DNA from: CAZTDU01 sp050248795
GTDB lineage: Bacteria; Pseudomonadota; Gammaproteobacteria; Burkholderiales; SG8-39
Assembly: GCA_050248795.1 (NCBI GenBank)
Contig: JBFWRS010000003.1
Location: forward strand, 1-64,000
DNA: 64,000 nucleotides
Reading direction: 5' to 3'
Shown: positions 52,848 to 60,098 of the stretch, in pieces
Position numbering within the stretch: position 1 is the first letter of the stretch
How the letters are laid out: every line of letters starts with the position of its first letter
Translations under genes and position numbers: made by a program
The notes under the pieces: model-generated
Database searches by the model: none
Seen by the model: only the letters and a program-made list of their open reading frames with translations
Told to the model about the DNA's origin: nothing

Positions 52848-54043
52848 TCGAGTTCCACCTGCCTTCGCTCGGCGCCGACATGGAGGAGGGCAAGCTCCTG
52901 GAATGGAAGGTCGCGCCGGGGCAGAGCGTGAAGCGCGGCGACGTGGTCGCGGTCATCGATACCTCCAAGGCGGCGGTCGAAGTCGAGATCTGGGAGTCGG
53001 GCACGGTGCATGAACTCCTTGCGCAGCCGGGCGAGACCTACCCGGTGGGCGCGGTGCTGGCGCGCCTGCTTGCGCCGGGCGAGCAGCCCGGTGCCGCACC
53101 GCCAGCCGCGGTAGCCGCCGCCACTCCCGCGGTGCCGACCGGCGCGCCCGCGCCGACCGCGGCGCCTGCCACGGCAGCGGCGCCGGGCGCTGCGCCCACA
53201 TTGCGCCCGCGCGCGTCGCCCTCGGCGCGCAAGCGCGCGGCCGAATTGGATGTCGCGCTGGAAGGCGTAACCGGTACCGGGCCGGGAGGGGCGATCACGC
53301 TGCAGGACATCGAGAACGCCGCCGCGCGCGCGGCAGCGAAACCTGCCGCCCCGGCGAAGAGCGCTGCGCTGCAGGACCGGCAGGCGGAGATGCAGCGCAC
53401 CATCGCCGCGGCGATGAGCCGCTCCAAGCGCGAGATCCCGCATTACTACCTGAGCGACACGGTGCCGCTGGGCGTGGCAGCGGACTGGCTGGCGCGCGAG
53501 AACGCCGCGCGTCCGGTCACCGAGCGCGTGCTGATGGCTGCGCTGTACCTGAAGGCGGTGGCGAGCGCCTGCGTGCGCCACCCGGACATGAACGGCTACT
53601 ACGTCGACGGGCGTTTCCAGCCTGGCGCGGCGGTTCACCTCGGCGTGGCGATTTCGCTGCGCAGCGGCGGGCTGGTCGCGCCGGCGCTGCTCGATGCGCA
53701 GGCGAAGAGCGTGACCGAGCTGATGCGCGAGCTCGCCGACCTGGTGAAGCGCACGCGCACCGGGAGCCTGCGAGCAAGCGAGCTGTCCAGCGCCACCATC
53801 ACGGTGACGAACCTGGGCGACGAGGGCGTGGAGGCGGTGTTCGGCGTGATCCATCCGCCGCAGGTAGCGCTGGTCGGCTTCGGCAGGGCGGCCGAGCGCG
53901 CGTGGGGCGAGGACGGCAAGCTGAGCGTGATGCGCACGGTGACCGCGACGCTCGCCGCCGACCACCGCGTCAGCAACGGCATGCGCGGCGCGCAGTTCCT
54001 CGCCGAGGTGAAGCGCCTGCTGCAATCGCCCGAGACACTATGA
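52844..54043 (+). CDS. Dihydrolipoamide acyltransferase E2 component
   Basis: A 399-residue E2. Order: lipoyl domain (1-80) with the lipoyl lysine in VIDTSKAAVEVEIW, Ala/Pro-rich linker (about 85-125), E1/E3-binding peripheral domain (PRASPSARKRAAELDVALE to GPGGAITLQDIE), second linker, and a CoA-dependent catalytic domain. The usual catalytic HxxxDG is HRVSNG here, so the conserved Asp is Asn. No E3 dihydrolipoamide dehydrogenase gene is in this operon, so E3 must be shared from another complex. Confidence 0.9.
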   Translation: MIEFHLPSLGADMEEGKLLEWKVAPGQSVKRGDVVAVIDTSKAAVEVEIWESGTVHELLAQPGETYPVGAVLARLLAPGEQPGAAPPAAVAAATPAVPTGAPAPTAAPATAAAPGAAPTLRPRASPSARKRAAELDVALEGVTGTGPGGAITLQDIENAAARAAAKPAAPAKSAALQDRQAEMQRTIAAAMSRSKREIPHYYLSDTVPLGVAADWLARENAARPVTERVLMAALYLKAVASACVRHPDMNGYYVDGRFQPGAAVHLGVAISLRSGGLVAPALLDAQAKSVTELMRELADLVKRTRTGSLRASELSSATITVTNLGDEGVEAVFGVIHPPQVALVGFGRAAERAWGEDGKLSVMRTVTATLAADHRVSNGMRGAQFLAEVKRLLQSPETL

Positions 54044-54056
54044 CGAGAGGAATGCG

Positions 54057-54317
54057 ATGAACGAAGCGGAAGTGCGGGCAGGGGTGATCGCGGTGATCAG
54101 GTCGATCGCGCCCGAGGTCGAGGAGGGCGAGATCGACCCGGCGCGTTTGCTGCGCGACCAGATCGACCTCGACTCGATGGACTGGCTGAACGTGATCGTC
54201 GCATTCCACGAGCGCTTCGGCATCGACATCCCCGAGGCCGACTACGCCAGGCTGACCACGCTGGATGCGGTGGTCGGCTACATCGCCGCGAAGAAAGCGG
54301 GAAAGCCCGCCGGCTAG
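54057..54317 (+). CDS. Acyl carrier protein
   Basis: An 86-residue ACP with the phosphopantetheine-bearing Ser40 in DLDSMDWLN. Acidic helices 2 and 3 are normal; length exceeds the primary AcpP by a few C-terminal residues (AAKKAGKPAG). GAGAGGAATG precedes the ATG. It is the last gene of the acs-E1-E2 operon, far from any fatty-acid biosynthesis gene, so it is a specialised carrier; an acetyl or other acyl group made by the dehydrogenase could be passed to it (inference). Its stop shares CTAG with the convergent GNAT gene. Confidence 0.87.
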   Translation: MNEAEVRAGVIAVIRSIAPEVEEGEIDPARLLRDQIDLDSMDWLNVIVAFHERFGIDIPEADYARLTTLDAVVGYIAAKKAGKPAG

Positions 54318-54841
54318 AGTTCTTTCACGATCCGCACCAGCGTGCGGTCTTCAGGCACCGGCTCGACGCGAAATCCGAGTGCTCGCACGAAGCGCAGCAT
54401 CGGCCGGTTGGTGGCGAGCACCAGGCCTTCCATGCGCCGCAGGCCGCGCGCGCGCGCCGCCTGCATCAGCGCGTCCATCAGCACACCCGCCAGCCCGGAC
54501 TTCTGCCAGGCGTCCGCGATGACGATGCCGAGCTCGCAACTGCGCCCGTCCGGCGCGGCGACGTAGCGCGCCTCGCCGACCACTTCCTCGCCGCCGTCGC
54601 GCGCGTGCGTGCCGAGCAGCGCCAGGTGCTTGTCATGGTCGACGTCGGTGAGGAAATGGATCAGCCGGTCCGAGGGCGCATGCACCCACTTCTGGAACCG
54701 CAGGTAGCGCGTCTCGCCCGACAGGTGCTGGATGAAGTCCCGCTCGGCGAGGTCGTCGTCGCGGCGCACCGGGCGGATGTGCACCATGCGGCCGTCGCGC
54801 AGCCGCAGCCGCTTTTCGAGTTCCGCGGGGTACGCGGCCAT
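54314..54841 (-). CDS. GNAT acetyltransferase related to the PatZ C-terminal domain
   Basis: A 175-residue GNAT domain. Its start (LEKRLRLRDGRMVHIRPVRRDD, broken here for length) and SGETRYLRFQKWV closely parallel the C-terminal domain of the PatZ-like fusion at 31.4-34.1 kb (RDGMQVQLRPMRPED, SERSRYLRFLHYL). The acetyl-CoA motif is AWQKSGLAGVLMDALM. Stand-alone enzymes of this type acetylate lysines of metabolic enzymes. The neighbouring acsA makes its AMP-forming ligase an obvious candidate substrate. Its 132-bp upstream gap contains an FNR box that seems oriented for the opposite gene. Confidence 0.82.
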   Translation of the reverse strand: MAAYPAELEKRLRLRDGRMVHIRPVRRDDDLAERDFIQHLSGETRYLRFQKWVHAPSDRLIHFLTDVDHDKHLALLGTHARDGGEEVVGEARYVAAPDGRSCELGIVIADAWQKSGLAGVLMDALMQAARARGLRRMEGLVLATNRPMLRFVRALGFRVEPVPEDRTLVRIVKEL

Positions 54842-54926
54842 CAGCGCTGTACCGATCGGGCCGGGCGGGCGTTGGCATCCATGGCGTAGGGTATGCTGGA
54901 TCGGCACGGCGCGAGAAGGCGCGGGT

Positions 54927-54940
54927 TTGACCGGCGTCAA
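54927..54940. promoter_or_regulatory. FNR/ANR box of the small unknown gene and lon-like operon
   Basis: TTGAC-CGGC-GTCAA, centre 40.5 nt before the ATG of the 105-residue gene. CAGGAT (54962-54967) stands in the -10 place but is a weak match. Confidence 0.8.
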
Positions 54941-54973
54941 ACGCGCGTGCCGCAGCGGAGGCAGGATCATGCC

Positions 54974-55291
54974 ATGCTGACATTCGAGGACTGCATCGCC
55001 CTGTGCGGCCTGAGCGAGGACGAGGTGCGCGCGATTGCCGAGCACGAGCACATACCGGAGCTCGCCGCCGCCGAGTACGGCAATTACCTCGCCAGCACGC
55101 CCGAGGGCGAACAATGCATCCGCGCGATGATCCGCGACGACATCGCGAACGCCGCGGCATCCGGCAACCTCGAGCGGCAGCTCGCGCTGAAGCTGGTGCT
55201 GCGCAATTTCATCCTGCAGCACCCGCGCTGCGAACAGCGCCACCGCGACGAGCTTCACCTGCCTGAGCGCCGCCTGGCGGGCAGGAGCTGA
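54974..55291 (+). CDS. Conserved small acidic protein of unknown function
   Basis: A 105-residue soluble, helical protein beginning MLTFEDCIALCGLSEDEVRAI, with EHEHIPELAAAEYGNYL and a C-terminal arginine/histidine-rich stretch. No signal peptide or membrane segment and no metal motif beyond two Cys near the N-terminus. It is 1 bp ahead of the Lon-like gene and under its own FNR box, so it may be an adaptor or regulator of that protease (inference). I recognise similar proteins in like clusters of betaproteobacteria but no function. GGAGG lies 12 nt before the ATG; the promoter geometry predicts that it is not in the mRNA. Confidence 0.7.
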   Translation: MLTFEDCIALCGLSEDEVRAIAEHEHIPELAAAEYGNYLASTPEGEQCIRAMIRDDIANAAASGNLERQLALKLVLRNFILQHPRCEQRHRDELHLPERRLAGRS

Positions 55292-55292
55292 C

Positions 55293-57746
55293 ATGCAGGC
55301 CGCCTCGCCCGCGCCGCTCGCGGCGGCGCAGCTGTGCCGCCGCTGCGACCCCGAGCGGCTGGGATTCGGCACCACCGACGAGCTCACCGACCTCGCCGAC
55401 CCGCCGGGCCAGGCGCGCGCCGAGGGCGCGATCCGCTTTGCGGTGGACATGGTGCACGAGGGCTACAACCTGTTCGTCATGGGGCCGGAGGGCTTCGGCC
55501 GCCGCAGCATGATCCGCCGCATCCTCGAGCGCCGCGAGCCGCCGCGCGCGGATGCGCTGTCCGACTGGTGCTACGTGTTCAATTTCGCGCAGCCGCACCA
55601 GCCGCGCGCGCTGCGGCTTCCCGCCGGCCGCGCGGCGAAGCTGCGCGACGGCATGGCGCGACTGGTCGAGGACCTGGGCGCGGCGATTCCGTCGGCGTTC
55701 GAGACCGACGAGTACCGCACGCGCCAGAAGGAAATCGAGCGCGTGTTCGAGCAGCGCCAGGAAGAAGCGCTCGGCGCGGTGGGCGATCATGCGCGCAAGG
55801 ACGGCATCGCGCTCTTGCGCACGCCTTCCGGCTTCGGCTTTGCGCCGCTGCACGAAGACGCCGTGATGGAGCCGGATGCGTTCCGCAAGCTGCCGCAGGC
55901 CGAGCAGGAACGCCTGCAGCATCGCATCGCCGAGCTGCAGGAGGAGCTCGAGGCGGTTATCCACGAGATGCCGAAGTGGCGCCGCGAGGCGCAGCGCCAG
56001 TTGCGCGAGCTGAACCGCCAGGTCGCCAGCGCGGCGGTGAACGGCCTGATCGAGGAGCTCGAGTCCGCTTGGCGCGACCTGCCGGCGGTGAGCGCGTACC
56101 TGGGCGAGGTGCGCGAGGACGTGCTCGAACACGCGGAATACTTCCGCCAGTCGAAGGACGGCGAGCGCCCGACGCTGTTTGGCATGCCGTTGCCGATGCC
56201 CGAGGGCGGCGATGCGCCGCTGCGCCGCTATGTCGTCAACGTGCTGGTGGAGAACGCCGACGCGCAGGCCGTGCCCATCGTCACCGAGGAAAACCCCACG
56301 CACGACAACCTGCTCGGGCGCATCGAGCACATCGCGCAGATGGGCACGCTGGTAACGGACTTTTCGCTCATCAAGGCGGGCGCGCTGCATCGCGCCAACG
56401 GCGGCTACCTGGTGCTGGACGCGGTGAAGGTGCTGTCGCAGCCCTTCGCCTGGGAGGCGCTCAAGCGCGCGCTGCGCTCGCGCGAGATCCGCACCGAGTC
56501 GCTGGGGCGCGCGCTCAGCCTGGTGAGTACCGTGTCGCTGCTGCCCGAGCCGATCCCGCTCGCGCTCAAGGTGGTGCTGGTGGGGCCGCGCATGATCTAT
56601 TACCTGCTGCACGCCTACGACCCGGAGTTCGCGGAACTGTTCAAGGTGGCGGCCGACTTCGAGGATGACTTCGAGCGCAGCGTCGAGGCCGACCGGCTCT
56701 ACGCGCGCCTGGTGGCGACGATCGCGCGGCGCGAGAAGCTGCGCGCGCTCGATGCCGGCGCGGTGGCGCGCGTGATCGAGCACGCGGCGCGCACCGCCGG
56801 TGCGGCGGAAAAGCTGTCGGCGAACCTGGCGCGGCTTGCCGACCTGCTGCGCGAATCGGACCACTGGGCCGCCGCCGGCGGCAGGACGGTCACCGGCGCC
56901 GCGGACGTGCAGCGCGCCATCGACGCGCAGGACGAGCGCGCCGGTCGCGTGCGCGACCGCATGCACGAGGCGATCTTCAAGGGCACGCTGCTGATCGACA
57001 CGCGCGGCGAGCGCGTCGGGCAGGTGAACGGCCTCGCCGTCACCGAGCTCGGCGGCCGCGCCTTCGGCATCCCGCACCGCATCACGGCGCGCGTGCGCCT
57101 GGGCAGCGGCAGGGTGATGGACATCGAGCGCGAAGCCGAGCTCGGCGGGCCGATCCATTCCAAGGGCGTGCTGATCCTCTCAGGCTTCCTCGCCTCCCGC
57201 TACGCGGCGAAGCTGCCGCTCGCGCTGTCGGCCAGCCTGGTATTCGAGCAGAGCTACGGCGGCGTCGAGGGAGACAGCGCGTCCTCGGCGGAACTGTGCG
57301 CGCTGCTATCGGCGCTCGCCGAGGCACCGCTGCGCCAGTCGCTCGCCATCACCGGCTCGGTGAACCAGCATGGCGACGTGCAGGCGATCGGCGGCGTCAA
57401 CGAGAAGATCGAGGGCTTCTTCGATGTCTGCCGCGCGCGCGGGCTGGCGGCGGGGCAGGGCGTGATCATCCCGGCCGCCAACGTGCAGCACCTGATGCTG
57501 CGCGCGGACGTGGTGCAGGCGGTGGCGGAAGGCCGCTTCGCGATCTATCCGGTCGGCTCGATCGACGAAGCTGCGGCGCTGCTGAGCGGCATGCCCGCGG
57601 GCGAGCGCGATGCGCTGGGCGCATTCCCGCCCGGATCGCTGAACGGCCGGGTCGAACAGCGCCTCACCGATTTCGCGGCACAGGCGCGCGGCGCCGCGCC
57701 AGGACGCGAGCGCAGGCGCGATGCGCGCACGGGGCGGCGGCGATGA
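55293..57746 (+). CDS. Lon-like ATP-dependent protease (AAA_32/LonB-type)
   Basis: An 817-residue protein related to LonH/YcbZ and Lon-like proteases. The N-terminal ATPase region has GPEGFGRRSMIRR where a P-loop is expected; Walker-type K is R. A long helical insert (about 110-300, coiled-coil ERVFEQRQEEALGAV and EELEAVIHEMPKW) precedes the second ATPase half (GGYLVLDAVKVLSQPFAWEA). The C-terminal protease domain has the Ser of EGDSASSAEL and the Lys of GGVNEKIEGFF, the Lon dyad, so proteolysis is expected. It overlaps the Usp-like gene by 4 bp. Confidence 0.88.
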   Translation: MQAASPAPLAAAQLCRRCDPERLGFGTTDELTDLADPPGQARAEGAIRFAVDMVHEGYNLFVMGPEGFGRRSMIRRILERREPPRADALSDWCYVFNFAQPHQPRALRLPAGRAAKLRDGMARLVEDLGAAIPSAFETDEYRTRQKEIERVFEQRQEEALGAVGDHARKDGIALLRTPSGFGFAPLHEDAVMEPDAFRKLPQAEQERLQHRIAELQEELEAVIHEMPKWRREAQRQLRELNRQVASAAVNGLIEELESAWRDLPAVSAYLGEVREDVLEHAEYFRQSKDGERPTLFGMPLPMPEGGDAPLRRYVVNVLVENADAQAVPIVTEENPTHDNLLGRIEHIAQMGTLVTDFSLIKAGALHRANGGYLVLDAVKVLSQPFAWEALKRALRSREIRTESLGRALSLVSTVSLLPEPIPLALKVVLVGPRMIYYLLHAYDPEFAELFKVAADFEDDFERSVEADRLYARLVATIARREKLRALDAGAVARVIEHAARTAGAAEKLSANLARLADLLRESDHWAAAGGRTVTGAADVQRAIDAQDERAGRVRDRMHEAIFKGTLLIDTRGERVGQVNGLAVTELGGRAFGIPHRITARVRLGSGRVMDIEREAELGGPIHSKGVLILSGFLASRYAAKLPLALSASLVFEQSYGGVEGDSASSAELCALLSALAEAPLRQSLAITGSVNQHGDVQAIGGVNEKIEGFFDVCRARGLAAGQGVIIPAANVQHLMLRADVVQAVAEGRFAIYPVGSIDEAAALLSGMPAGERDALGAFPPGSLNGRVEQRLTDFAAQARGAAPGRERRRDARTGRRR

Positions 57747-58405
57747 ACGCGCGGCGCATCGTGCTCGGGCTCGAGGCCGGCATGTCGGCACGCGAACTCG
57801 AGGCAACCGCACAACTGGCGCAGCGCGTCGATGCCGAGCTGCTCGGCCTGTTCGTCGAGGATGCGGACCTGCTGCGCTTCGCCGAATTGCCTTTCGCGCT
57901 GGAGATCGGGCACGCGTCCGCGCAGCGGCGCAGGCCCGATGCGGCCGCGCTGCAGCGCGAGATGCGCGCGCTGGCGGCCGAGGCCGAGCGCGCGCTCGCC
58001 GGCATCGCCGCGCGCGTGCCGGTGCGCTGGTCGTTTCGCGTCACGCGTGGCTACGCCGCCACGGAGCTGCTCGCCGCGGCCGCCGAGGCGGTGGGCGCGG
58101 ATCTGCGCCTGCTGCTGCTGGGCGACGGCGATTCGCCGGTGACGCGATGGGCGGAGGCAGCCTGCGCGCGGCTCGCCGGCACCAGCGCGGCACCCAGGCT
58201 GGAACTGGTGCGCGCGGCGGACGTCGATGAACTGGCCGCCGCGCTGCAGGCGGCTGCGCCGGGCGTCGTCGTGCTGCGCGCCGAAGCGTCGTTGCTGTCG
58301 CAGCGCGGCTTGCCGGACCTGCTGCAACGCAGTGCCGCGTCGGTTCTGGTGCTGCCGACGCGCCCTGCAGTGCCGCGGCCGCGCGCGGCGTCAGCGCGCC
58401 ACTAG
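57743..58405 (+). CDS. Universal-stress-protein-like domain protein
   Basis: A 220-residue Rossmann-like protein with an UspA-type opening (RRIVLGLEAGMSARELEATAQLAQ cut here) and strand LLGLFVEDADLLRF. The Gly-rich ATP-binding loop of UspA is not clear (VVVLRAEASLLSQ, SVLVLP at the end), so nucleotide binding is doubtful. It is coupled to the Lon-like protease (ATGA), and its stop overlaps the convergent groEL paralogue through CTAG. Usp proteins are often low-oxygen induced through FNR/ANR-type regulators. Confidence 0.68.
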   Translation: MNARRIVLGLEAGMSARELEATAQLAQRVDAELLGLFVEDADLLRFAELPFALEIGHASAQRRRPDAAALQREMRALAAEAERALAGIAARVPVRWSFRVTRGYAATELLAAAAEAVGADLRLLLLGDGDSPVTRWAEAACARLAGTSAAPRLELVRAADVDELAAALQAAAPGVVVLRAEASLLSQRGLPDLLQRSAASVLVLPTRPAVPRPRAASARH

Positions 58406-60018
58406 TACGGCGATTCCGGCGGCTGCGCTGCGGCGCGCTCCGGCAGGCGCGCAATCATGACGTCTGTGGTGAGCGCAAGGCCGGCGATCGACGCGGCGTT
58501 CTGCAGGCCGGCGCGCGTCACCTTGCACGGGTCAAGGACCCCCATCTCCACCAGGTCGCCGTACTCGCCGGTGGCGGCGTTGTAGCCGAAGTCTCCCTTT
58601 GCCTCGACCACGCGATTGACGACCACCGAGGGTTCGTCGCCAGCGTTGCGCGCGAGCTGGCGCAGCGGGTCCTCGAGCGCGCGCAGCACGATGCGGATGC
58701 CGGCATCCTGGTCGGCGTTGCCGCCGTGCAGGCCCTTCTGCAGGCGCGCGCGGGCGCGCAGCAGCCCGAGGCCGCCGCCCGGCAGCACGCCTTCCTCGAC
58801 CGCGGCGCGCGTCGCGTGCAGCGCGTCCTCGGTGCGCGCCTTGCGCTCCTTCATCTCGGTTTCGGTCGCGGCGCCGACCTTGATCAACGCCACCCCGCCT
58901 GCGAGCTTGGCGGCGCGTTCCTGCAGTTTCTCGCGGTCGTAGTCGCTGCCGGCGTCGTCGATCTGCCGCCGGATCGCGGCGACGCGCGCGTCGATGGCCG
59001 CGGGATCGCCGCCGCCGCCGATCAGCGTGGTGTCGTCCTTGTCGATCTCGACGCGCCTGGCGCGCCCGAGGTCCTCGAGCGACGCCTTCTCCAGCGACCT
59101 GCCTGCTTCCACCGAGATCACCCTGGCGCCGGTGAGCACCGCGAGGTCCTCCAGCATCGCCTTCCTGCGGTCGCCGAACCCGGGCGCCTTGACGGCGCAG
59201 GCCCTGATCACGCTGCGCAGCGAGTTGACCACCAGCGTGGCGAGCGCCTCGCCCTCGACCTCCTCGGCGATGACCAGCAGCGGCTTGCCGAGCTTGGCGA
59301 TGCCCTCCAGCAGCGGCAGCATGTCGCGGATCGCCGATATCTTGCTGTCGCACAGCAGCACCTGCACGTCCTCGAGCACCACGCGCTGCTTTTCCGCGTC
59401 GTTGATGAAGTACGGCGAAAGGTAGCCGCGGTCGAACTGCGTGCCCTCGACGACTTCGAGCTCGCTCTTCAGTCCCTTGCCGTCCTCGACGGTGATGACG
59501 CCTTCCTTGCCCACGCGTTGCATTGCCTCGGCGACCATGTCGCCGATCGCGGCGTCGTTGTTGGCCGAGATCGTCGCCACCTGGGCGATCTCGGTGCGCG
59601 TCGAGCAGGGCCGCGCGGTGCGCTTCAACTCCTCGACGATCGCGGCGACAGCGAGGTCGATGCCGCGCTTCAGGTCCATCGGGTTCATGCCGGCGGCGAC
59701 GTACTTCATGCCCTCGGCGACGATGCCGGCGGCGAGCAGCGTCGCCGTGGTGGTGCCGTCGCCGGCGATTTCGGAGGTCTTCGAGGCCACCTCGCGCGCC
59801 ATCTGCGCGCCCATGTTCTCGAACGGATCCTCGAGCTCGACTTCCTTCGCCACGACGACGCCGGAATTGATGATCTGCGGCGCACCGAAGCTGCGCTCCA
59901 GCACCACGGTGCGCGCCTTCGGTCCCAGCGTCACGCGCACTGCATCCGCCAGGATGCCGATGCCGCGCAGGATCTTCGCGCGGACCTGGTCGCCGAACAG
60001 GATACGCTTTGCACTCAT
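58402..60018 (-). CDS. groEL: Divergent GroEL chaperonin paralogue
   Basis: A 538-residue Hsp60 chaperonin. Apical and equatorial features are normal: TLGPKARTVVLERSFGAP, AGDGTTTAT (Asp87) and EDALHATRAAVEEGV (Asp398). The catalytic Asp52 is Ser (sequence IINSGVVVA in place of TKDGVSVA), and the flexible C-terminal Gly-Gly-Met tail is replaced by AAAQPPESPY. No groES is adjacent. These are traits of a specialised second GroEL, not the housekeeping one. The ATG is exactly 40.5 nt from the FNR-box centre and lacks a good ribosome site, so a leaderless message is predicted. Confidence 0.9.
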   Translation of the reverse strand: MSAKRILFGDQVRAKILRGIGILADAVRVTLGPKARTVVLERSFGAPQIINSGVVVAKEVELEDPFENMGAQMAREVASKTSEIAGDGTTTATLLAAGIVAEGMKYVAAGMNPMDLKRGIDLAVAAIVEELKRTARPCSTRTEIAQVATISANNDAAIGDMVAEAMQRVGKEGVITVEDGKGLKSELEVVEGTQFDRGYLSPYFINDAEKQRVVLEDVQVLLCDSKISAIRDMLPLLEGIAKLGKPLLVIAEEVEGEALATLVVNSLRSVIRACAVKAPGFGDRRKAMLEDLAVLTGARVISVEAGRSLEKASLEDLGRARRVEIDKDDTTLIGGGGDPAAIDARVAAIRRQIDDAGSDYDREKLQERAAKLAGGVALIKVGAATETEMKERKARTEDALHATRAAVEEGVLPGGGLGLLRARARLQKGLHGGNADQDAGIRIVLRALEDPLRQLARNAGDEPSVVVNRVVEAKGDFGYNAATGEYGDLVEMGVLDPCKVTRAGLQNAASIAGLALTTDVMIARLPERAAAQPPESPY

Positions 60019-60051
60019 GCCGTCATTTTTTCCCAATGCAGCCGTGGCCCT

Positions 60052-60065
60052 TTGACGCAGATCAA
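60052..60065. promoter_or_regulatory. Shared FNR/ANR box between groEL paralogue and phosphotransferase/kinase gene
   Basis: TTGAC-GCAG-ATCAA. The centre is 40.5 nt from both divergent start codons; AAAAAT (60030-60025, minus) and GAGCAT (60087-60092, plus) are in the -10 positions. Confidence 0.85.
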
Positions 60066-60098
60066 GCCGGCAGCCGGCTCGCCGCGGAGCATCGTGCC

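Noticed and set aside
60036..60098. ATG at 60036 as start of the phosphotransferase/kinase fusion
   Set aside because: It would put the FNR box inside the coding sequence and add residues not expected at the family N-terminus; the GTG at 60099 fits the promoter spacing.
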